From GCA-2724215 sp015660315 (GTDB lineage Bacteria; Latescibacterota; UBA2968; UBA8231), in the NCBI GenBank assembly GCA_029941315.1, contig JAPYQE010000036.1, positions 1-35,496 of the forward strand: a DNA stretch of 35,496 bases, given 5' to 3'. Of this stretch, positions 30,787 through 35,496 are shown in pieces. Positions within the stretch are counted from its first letter, which is position 1. Every line of letters starts with the position of its first letter. Position numbers and translations under genes: made by a program. The notes under the pieces are model-generated. The model was not told where the DNA came from. It searched no databases and saw nothing but the letters and a program-made list of their open reading frames with translations.

Positions 30787-31285
30787 CTACGGCTTGGGCG
30801 TGTCCTCGGCCAGCGCTACTGTTTTTTCGACCTTGTGTTTGAAGGTCGAATCCACTTCCATAAAATCGAGTTCTCGGCGCAAGAGCAGATTGCAGTCGAC
30901 TAGCTCGGTATCTTTGTGCGATCTGCTCTTGGCCAGGATGTCCTCGACCATATTGTTCATACGCTTGCCGGCGTCAATGATCTCGTCCAGGCCATCGAGA
31001 TCTGGATATTGCCGTTGGATGATCTCGTCGAAACCGATAACCGTCATTAGCGGGTTGCGCAGGTTGTGCACGATGCCGGCGGCGAGGACCCCGACCGAAG
31101 CCATGCGTTCGGATTGTACCATTTGTCGCGAGAGCTGTCGCGTCTCTGTAATCGCACGTTGTTAATGGCCACCGCCGCCGTACCAGCGCGAGTCGCGGCT
31201 GCCGATTGTGTCATTGTGGACGATTGCAAAGGTCAGCACCTCGCCTTTGACCAGATAAAGTGTGCCGGCGTCGGCGCAGGCGCTC
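30787..31285 (-). pseudogene. Decayed GAF-HisKA sensor kinase gene
   Basis: The minus strand encodes the end of a GAF domain (ADAGTLYLVKGEVLTFAIVH, then NDTIGSR) and, in a shifted frame, AAVAINNVRLQRR. A third shift leads into ITETRQLSRQ and an open frame from 31122 with the HisKA box RMASVGVLAAGIVHNLRNPL. The open part has 111 residues and stops before any ATPase domain. Frameshifts, a TAA at about 31160 and the missing catalytic domain show that this is a broken histidine kinase; only a dimerisation/phosphotransfer fragment could still be made. Confidence 0.75.
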
Positions 31286-31444
31286 CTTGAGGTTGAGCTC
31301 GAGGGGCGCCGCGGGATTGGGAGAGATTGGATTTGTCGGCAAATCGGGCTCCAGTTAGGTAGCTCTAATTTATCGTCTGCGGTGCGATGTACAAAGATAT
31401 AAAAATCCTCGGCATTTATCTAAATTCCCTTCGTTAATGAATCT

Positions 31445-31464
31445 CCCCGCGGCAAGCTGCGGGG
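31445..31464 (-). terminator. Weak hairpin downstream of comM
   Basis: CCCCGC (31445-31450) pairs with GCGGGG (31459-31464), extended by GC/GC inside. It lies 28 bases past the comM stop but lacks a T-run. Confidence 0.3.
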
Positions 31465-31491
31465 TATTCGCTCCAAGAGATGAAATAACGC

Positions 31492-33021
31492 TTATATCCC
31501 CCCATCGCGGTCCAGCGACCGATATTGAATCGCTTCGGCGAGGTGCGAAGATCGGATATCCGCGGACTCGGCCAGGTCGGCAATAGTGCGGGCGACTTTG
31601 AGGATGCGATCGTAGGCGCGGGCTGATAGGCCGAGGCGGTCCATGGCTTTTTCGAGCAAGGATTGGCCCGGGGCATCGAGTAGACAATGGTTGCGCAGGT
31701 GTCGCGAGGCCATATGCGCGTTGCAGAAGGGCTCGCCCTGAAAGCGATCGAGTTGGCGCTGACGGGTGGCGTGCACGCGTTGGGCGATTTGCGCCGAGTT
31801 TTCACCGCCGTCTTTGTTGGCCAGGTCGTTGTAGGCGAGGGCGGGCACTTCGATATGCATGTCGATGCGGTCGAGCAGTGGGCCGGAGATGCGGGCGCGG
31901 TAGCGGCGAATCGCCGCCGGGGAACAGGTGCAGGCGCGCCGCTGGTCGGAGAGGTAACCGCAGGGGCAGGGGTTCATCGCGGCGACCAGGGTGAAGCGCG
32001 CGGGATAAGACAGCGCGACCTGCGCGCGGGTGATGGTGACGGCGTGGTCTTCGAGCGGTTGTCGCAAGGCTTCGACGACGTGGCGGCGGAACTCGGGTAG
32101 TTCGTCTAAAAAGAGCACGCCGTGGTGCGCGAGTGAGACTTCGCCCGGGCGAGGGTAGGAGCCACCGCCGATCAGGCCGGCGGCTGAAATTGTGTGGTGC
32201 GGGGCGCGGAAAGGGCGGGTGGTGACTAGAGCTTGCTCGGCGGGCAGGGCGCCGGCGACCGAATGAATCTTGGTGGTGGCCAGGGCTTCGGACAGAGTGG
32301 ATGCCGGCAGGATGGTGGGCAGGCGGCGGGCGAGCATGGTTTTGCCGGAGCCGGGCGGGCCGACCATCAGCAGGTTGTGGCCTCCGGCGGCGGCGACTTC
32401 TAAGGCGCGCTTGGCGTGGTCCTGGCCGCAGACTTCCGAGAAATCTACAGCGTGGCCGGTATTGCTTTTGAACAATTCTTCGATGTTGAGTTCGTAGGGT
32501 CTCTGCCGGACATCCCCCTCTAAAATCTCGACGGCTTCATTTAGTGTGCTAACGCCGTAGATCAACGGCCCGTCGGCGGTGGCGGCCTCGCGGGCGTTTT
32601 GTGTCGGCACGATCATGCCGTAGAGGCCCTGTTGGTGTAAACTGGCGGCCATCGACAGCATGCCGTGCACGGGGCGTACGCTACCATTGAGCGAGAGTTC
32701 GCCGAGCAGCGCGAAGTCGCCTAAGCGCACGGGTTTGATCTGCTTGGAGGCGACGAGCACGCCGAGGGCGATGGGCAGATCGAAGGCCGAGCCTTCTTTG
32801 CGGCGGTCGGCGGGGGCGAGGTTGACGGTGACGCGTCGGCGCGGCCACTGATAGCCGGCGTTTTTGATCGCGGCTAAGACGCGCTCTTTGGACTCGCGCA
32901 CGGTGGAGTCGGGCAGGCCGACGACGGTGAAGGTGGGTAACGTGCGGTCGGTATCGACTTCGACGTGCACGGGGTAGGCGTCGATGCCTAGGGTGGCAGC
33001 ACTGAGGACGGTAGACGGCAT
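31492..33021 (-). CDS. comM: YifB/ComM-family AAA+ ATPase (Mg-chelatase-like)
   Basis: A 509-residue protein of normal length. The N-terminal LonC-like domain (1-170) shows TVVGLPDSTVRESKERV, VTVNLAPADRRKEG and LGELSLNGSVRPVHG. The AAA+ module has Walker A GPPGSGKT (221-228), Walker B GVLFLDELPEF, and the RPFRAPHHT and LDRIDMHIEVPAL blocks typical of ComM. The cysteine cluster PCPCGY with CTC is also characteristic. ComM is a hexameric helicase that promotes branch migration during natural transformation. No other competence gene is in the window. Confidence 0.96.
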   Translation of the reverse strand: MPSTVLSAATLGIDAYPVHVEVDTDRTLPTFTVVGLPDSTVRESKERVLAAIKNAGYQWPRRRVTVNLAPADRRKEGSAFDLPIALGVLVASKQIKPVRLGDFALLGELSLNGSVRPVHGMLSMAASLHQQGLYGMIVPTQNAREAATADGPLIYGVSTLNEAVEILEGDVRQRPYELNIEELFKSNTGHAVDFSEVCGQDHAKRALEVAAAGGHNLLMVGPPGSGKTMLARRLPTILPASTLSEALATTKIHSVAGALPAEQALVTTRPFRAPHHTISAAGLIGGGSYPRPGEVSLAHHGVLFLDELPEFRRHVVEALRQPLEDHAVTITRAQVALSYPARFTLVAAMNPCPCGYLSDQRRACTCSPAAIRRYRARISGPLLDRIDMHIEVPALAYNDLANKDGGENSAQIAQRVHATRQRQLDRFQGEPFCNAHMASRHLRNHCLLDAPGQSLLEKAMDRLGLSARAYDRILKVARTIADLAESADIRSSHLAEAIQYRSLDRDGGI

Positions 33022-33342
33022 GGCGTGGCTCTTTCATTAGGAGGCAACGGAAAGAGTGGCAAGATTTGTGCCGAGGGTAGTTTTCTCTGGGAGGGAAGTG
33101 AAGAGCGAGGAGGGAGTGTTACTCGTGGGTGACGGTAGTGGGGTCGACGCTACACAAAAAACAGGTGGTAGATGTTGCAGCAACGCGGTGTCCTCTAGGA
33201 AACAGTCCTGCCTCCAGCGCGTTCCAGTGCGTTGCGGTTGCCAGCGATGCGGTGGTCTTTGTCACATCTTCGGTGCCGACACAGTTGGTTTTTCGCCAAA
33301 CTCTATTTTGTTGAGGGATTTTGTTCGTCGCCGCTTTTTTAG
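33022..33342. other. Non-coding gap between comM and the GntR operon
   Basis: About 320 bases between divergent genes. No coding frame with a ribosome site and no strong repeat was seen; the right end contains the GntR-operon promoter. Confidence 0.4.
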
Positions 33343-33371
33343 TTGACACGGGTATTCTTAATGAGTATACT
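33343..33371 (+). promoter_or_regulatory. Near-consensus promoter of the GntR-ABC operon
   Basis: Perfect TTGACA (33343-33348), a 17-base spacer and TATACT (33366-33371), about 54 bases upstream of the GntR ATG. The -10 lies inside the left arm of the palindrome at 33366-33396. Confidence 0.85.
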
Positions 33372-33396
33372 GTATATATCGAGCATATACAGTATA
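33366..33396. promoter_or_regulatory. Palindromic operator, probably for the GntR regulator
   Basis: A perfect 12-base inverted repeat, TATACTGTATAT (33366-33377) and ATATACAGTATA (33385-33396), separated by seven bases. It covers the -10 and the likely transcription start, so a bound dimer would block transcription; autorepression by the adjacent YtrA-type regulator is the natural inference. Confidence 0.85.
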
Positions 33397-33424
33397 ACAA
33401 AAAACATCCCAAAGGCCCCCGCAA

Positions 33425-33799
33425 ATGATACTACACCTAACCGATTTTTCGTCGGAGCCATTGCACGAACAGATTTCGCGCCAAGTACGGGCGCAGATCT
33501 TGGCTGGTCAGCTGGCCGACGGCGATGCGCTACCTTCCATTCGCGCGCTCGCGCGCCAAGAAAAGGTCAGCGTCATCACGGTGCAGCGAGCATACGACGA
33601 CCTGCTGCGCGAAGGCCTGCTGGTCTCCCGGCGCGGCAAGGGCTTTTTTGCGGCACCGATTTCGCAGGATCAGAAGCGCAACACGGCGTTGGAGCGCCTG
33701 CTCGAGCGCCTGCGGACGGTTGTGGACGAGGCGCGTGCCGAAGGGCTGGACAATGCGCAGATTCGTCGTGTCGTGGATCAGATCATGGAGGAAAAATAG
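33425..33799 (+). CDS. GntR-family transcriptional regulator (YtrA type)
   Basis: A 124-residue protein with an N-terminal winged helix-turn-helix (about 10-75): PLHEQISRQVRAQILAGQL, then LPSIRALARQEKVSVITVQRAY with the recognition helix, and the wing LLVSRRGKGFF. A short helical C-terminal tail of about 40 residues replaces the large effector domain of other GntR subfamilies, which defines the YtrA type. Such regulators usually repress their own operon with an ABC exporter and respond to cell-wall-active antibiotics or related stress. The operator and promoter lie directly upstream, and the next gene starts at the base after the stop. Confidence 0.95.
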   Translation: MILHLTDFSSEPLHEQISRQVRAQILAGQLADGDALPSIRALARQEKVSVITVQRAYDDLLREGLLVSRRGKGFFAAPISQDQKRNTALERLLERLRTVVDEARAEGLDNAQIRRVVDQIMEEK

Positions 33800-33940
33800 A
33801 TGAAAACGCTTACATGGGTGTGCGAATCAGAAGCGCACTTGGTCGCGCAGTTGCGGGCTATTTGTATCGAGGCAGAGATCGTAGAGCTGGACATCGAACA
33901 CATTCTTCGCGCTATGAACGAAATACTGGAGGAGAATTAA
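33800..33940 (+). CDS. 46-residue microprotein resembling the GntR C-terminal tail
   Basis: An ATG at 33800 directly follows the GntR stop (TAG at 33797-33799), with GGAGG in the GntR 3' end as ribosome site. The frame ends with TAA at 33938 after 46 codons, and its own GGAGGAG serves the ABC gene starting two bases later. The sequence has an amphipathic helical pattern: LVAQLRAICIEAEIVELD, then IEHILRAMNEILEEN. This aligns by eye with the last 38 residues of the preceding regulator (LLERLRTVVDEARAEGLD, then IRRVVDQIMEEK). It may be a duplicated tail or a heterodimerisation partner. Tight packing makes it a credible gene. Confidence 0.75.
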   Translation: MKTLTWVCESEAHLVAQLRAICIEAEIVELDIEHILRAMNEILEEN

Positions 33941-33942
33941 CC

Positions 33943-34806
33943 ATGGATATCGCACTGACGGTAAACGGGCTCGAAAAGCGCTACAAGGGCTTTCAACTGG
34001 GGCCGCTCGATTTGGAATTGCCGAGTGGTACGGTCACGGGTCTGATAGGGGCCAACGGCGCGGGCAAGACGACGGCGCTGCACTGCATGGCCGGGTTAGA
34101 GCCTAAGGATGGCGGTTCGGGCGCGCTTTTCGGGCAGGACATCGACTACGGCGCCGGCGCATGGAAACACGAAGTGGCTCTGGCCGGTGATCAGCCGTTT
34201 TTTTACGAGTCGTGGACCGGCCAGAAAAATCTGGATTTCATTGCGTCTTTCTTTCCCAAATGGTCGCCATCGCGTGCTACAGAATTGGCCACGCGCTTTC
34301 GCTGCCCACTCGACAAAAAGGTTAAGACGCTGTCCAAGGGTAATCGCGTGACCTTGGGGCTGATAGCGGCGCTGGCGCGTGAGCCGCGGGTGCTACTGCT
34401 CGACGAGCCGACGGCCGGGCTGGATCCGTTAGTGCGCAGTGAGACGCTTAACGCGCTCTGGGAATTGATCGAGAGCGGCGAGCACACCATTTTCTACTCG
34501 ACGCACAACCTGTCCGACATAGGTCGCTTAGCCGACCAATTGATCTTTTTAAATGAGGGCCACCAGGTGTTACAGGCCACAGTTTCAGAGCTCGATGCTC
34601 AGTGGGGTAAGATCAGTTATCGGGCGGCAACGGCGTTGGTGCTAGGTGGAGAAGTCGTCAGCCAACGCAGTGAAGGCCAACAGCATCAACTCGTTACCAG
34701 CCAACGCGAAACAACGCTCAACTGTCTGCAATCGGCCGAGGACGTGCAGTGCTCTGCTTTGCCGATAGAGGAAATTGCCGTGTTAATACTCAAACAGGTT
34801 CGCTAA
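33943..34806 (+). CDS. ABC transporter ATP-binding protein (YtrB type)
   Basis: A 287-residue protein starting at ATG 33943 with GGAGGAG upstream. It has Walker A GANGAGKT (37-44), Q-loop region GDQPFFYESWTG, signature LSKGN (130-134), Walker B LLLDEPTAGLD (151-161) and an H-loop in STHNLSD. The C-terminal 70 residues beyond the core fold are typical for exporters of the antibiotic-resistance/YtrB group. It should energise the membrane protein encoded next. An open frame continuous with it extends far upstream, but the ribosome site and the packed upstream genes place the start here. Confidence 0.95.
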   Translation: MDIALTVNGLEKRYKGFQLGPLDLELPSGTVTGLIGANGAGKTTALHCMAGLEPKDGGSGALFGQDIDYGAGAWKHEVALAGDQPFFYESWTGQKNLDFIASFFPKWSPSRATELATRFRCPLDKKVKTLSKGNRVTLGLIAALAREPRVLLLDEPTAGLDPLVRSETLNALWELIESGEHTIFYSTHNLSDIGRLADQLIFLNEGHQVLQATVSELDAQWGKISYRAATALVLGGEVVSQRSEGQQHQLVTSQRETTLNCLQSAEDVQCSALPIEEIAVLILKQVR

Positions 34807-34818
34807 GGAGAATACACT

Positions 34819-35436
34819 ATGTGGTCACTCGTATGGAGTGTATACAACGATTGGCGTATTGGGGCCTTGTGGGGCGTAGGACTGGTGGTTGTGTGGTTTG
34901 GGGGGCCAACGCCCGTTGAAGATATGAATTGGATTATCACGACCCTGCAGACCGTAAATATGATGCTGCCGATACTCGTTTGGATTTTCTTAATTTATTC
35001 CGCTCTCGCAACGCAGAACAACCCCCTGTGGCGCAGTCTGCCGCTGAGCAGTCTGACCGTGGCAGGCGCACGTGTCATCGCGTTGATCATTGTCCCCAGT
35101 GTTTCGGCGCACATCTTCGCCAATATGCGGGCGCAACAGGGATCGGATGATATTTGGGGCTTCGATATGCACGTTATGATAGCGCTCTTCTTTGCGGTAT
35201 TCGCATTGTTTACCACTTCGAGCAAAGCGCAGCAGATTATTGTGATGCTCGGTTTTGCTGTTGGTCTGCAACTTCCTATACTAGCAAACATGGTGCAGTC
35301 GTTCACGCCGCATTATGTGGTCGGGAACTCGTTCACGCGGTTGCTGTTTTCGCCGACTACCGGCTGGGTCATACTCGCCTGGTGCGGGGCGATTGTGCTG
35401 CATTATTTGGCGCGCGCGCGCCGTCAATTCGACTAG
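34819..35436 (+). CDS. ABC transporter membrane subunit
   Basis: A 205-residue protein with AAGGAG before its ATG, 12 bases after the ATPase gene. About six hydrophobic segments are visible, including LWGVGLVVVWFGG, MMLPILVWIFLIYSALA, VIALIIVPSVSA, MIALFFAVFALFT, IIVMLGFAVGLQLPILA and WVILAWCGAIVLHY. I cannot assign a family from memory beyond its operon position: it is the presumed permease partner of the YtrB-like ATPase. Another small gene may begin at the right edge (ATG 35477), so further operon members could follow. Confidence 0.8.
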   Translation: MWSLVWSVYNDWRIGALWGVGLVVVWFGGPTPVEDMNWIITTLQTVNMMLPILVWIFLIYSALATQNNPLWRSLPLSSLTVAGARVIALIIVPSVSAHIFANMRAQQGSDDIWGFDMHVMIALFFAVFALFTTSSKAQQIIVMLGFAVGLQLPILANMVQSFTPHYVVGNSFTRLLFSPTTGWVILAWCGAIVLHYLARARRQFD

Positions 35437-35496
35437 GCCATTGTGCCAATTGCGATTAACGCCCATCGAAAAGAAAATGAACATGAAACAAATACT

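Noticed and set aside
33343..33942. N-terminal extension of the ABC ATPase reaching upstream through the GntR gene
   Set aside because: The frame is open by chance; GntR and the 46-residue ORF with their own ribosome sites occupy the region, and the ATG at 33943 is strongly supported.
1..35496. CRISPR arrays, rRNA genes, tRNA genes or insertion sequences
   Set aside because: No regular direct repeats, tRNA-like cloverleaf arms, rRNA signatures or transposase frames were seen on either strand by eye.
35477..35496. Start of another gene at the right edge (ATG 35477 or 35483)
   Set aside because: Only about six codons are visible and the ribosome site is weak, so it cannot be supported as a feature.

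Overview
The window is a bacterial chromosome segment, about 58% G+C by eye, with Shine-Dalgarno-led genes, lipoprotein signal peptides and sigma70-type promoters. The gene content is rich in small-molecule catabolism: a mandelate racemase/enolase-superfamily enzyme, PHP and creatininase hydrolases, two xylose-isomerase-like TIM barrels, a Gfo/Idh/MocA dehydrogenase, a phytanoyl-CoA-type dioxygenase and a PIG-L deacetylase. Genes are mostly single or in short runs. This mix recalls uncultivated heterotrophs such as Latescibacterota, Poribacteria or Entotheonella relatives. No rRNA or marker gene is present, so that is only an inference.

Left part (1-11.8 kb). A minus-strand pair (HD-domain protein, cut by the window edge, and an enolase-superfamily enzyme) is followed by a plus-strand run: a VTT/DedA membrane protein, a PHP hydrolase, a metallo-beta-lactamase-like/cupin fusion packed against a D-2-hydroxyacid dehydrogenase, a transketolase-like enzyme, two tandem cyclophilin lipoproteins, an EamA transporter and a CrtI/PYROXD2-like FAD oxidoreductase. 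Spacing suggests co-transcription in blocks (3395-5477 and 5706-11765).

Middle (11.9-25.1 kb). Here are a UDP-glucose dehydrogenase of the animal-like type, an aldo/keto reductase bracketed by a long imperfect inverted repeat, a TIM-barrel isomerase with a long structured leader, creatininase, oligoendopeptidase F, an AT-richer island holding a small ORF with two in-frame amber codons plus a terminator, a large PlsB/PlsC-like acyltransferase, a Gfo/Idh/MocA dehydrogenase and a hybrid histidine kinase.

Right part (25.1-35.5 kb). A zone of gene decay (a secreted cupredoxin-like remnant, a nitrilase-family remnant) precedes a PhyH dioxygenase. Next come an orphan 97-residue FlhA-like domain with its own terminator, a 59-residue His/Ala/Pro-rich ORF with its own terminator, a PIG-L deacetylase, a second TIM-barrel isomerase, a decayed GAF-HisKA kinase, comM, and a YtrA-type GntR operon. 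That operon has a perfect palindromic operator over its promoter, a 46-residue microprotein, an ABC ATPase and a membrane subunit.

The items most worth a second look are the orphan FlhA-like domain, the GntR-tail-like microprotein, the repeat-bracketed aldo/keto reductase, the MBL-cupin fusion and the amber-interrupted ORF. No complete new multi-gene defence or mobile system was recognised.
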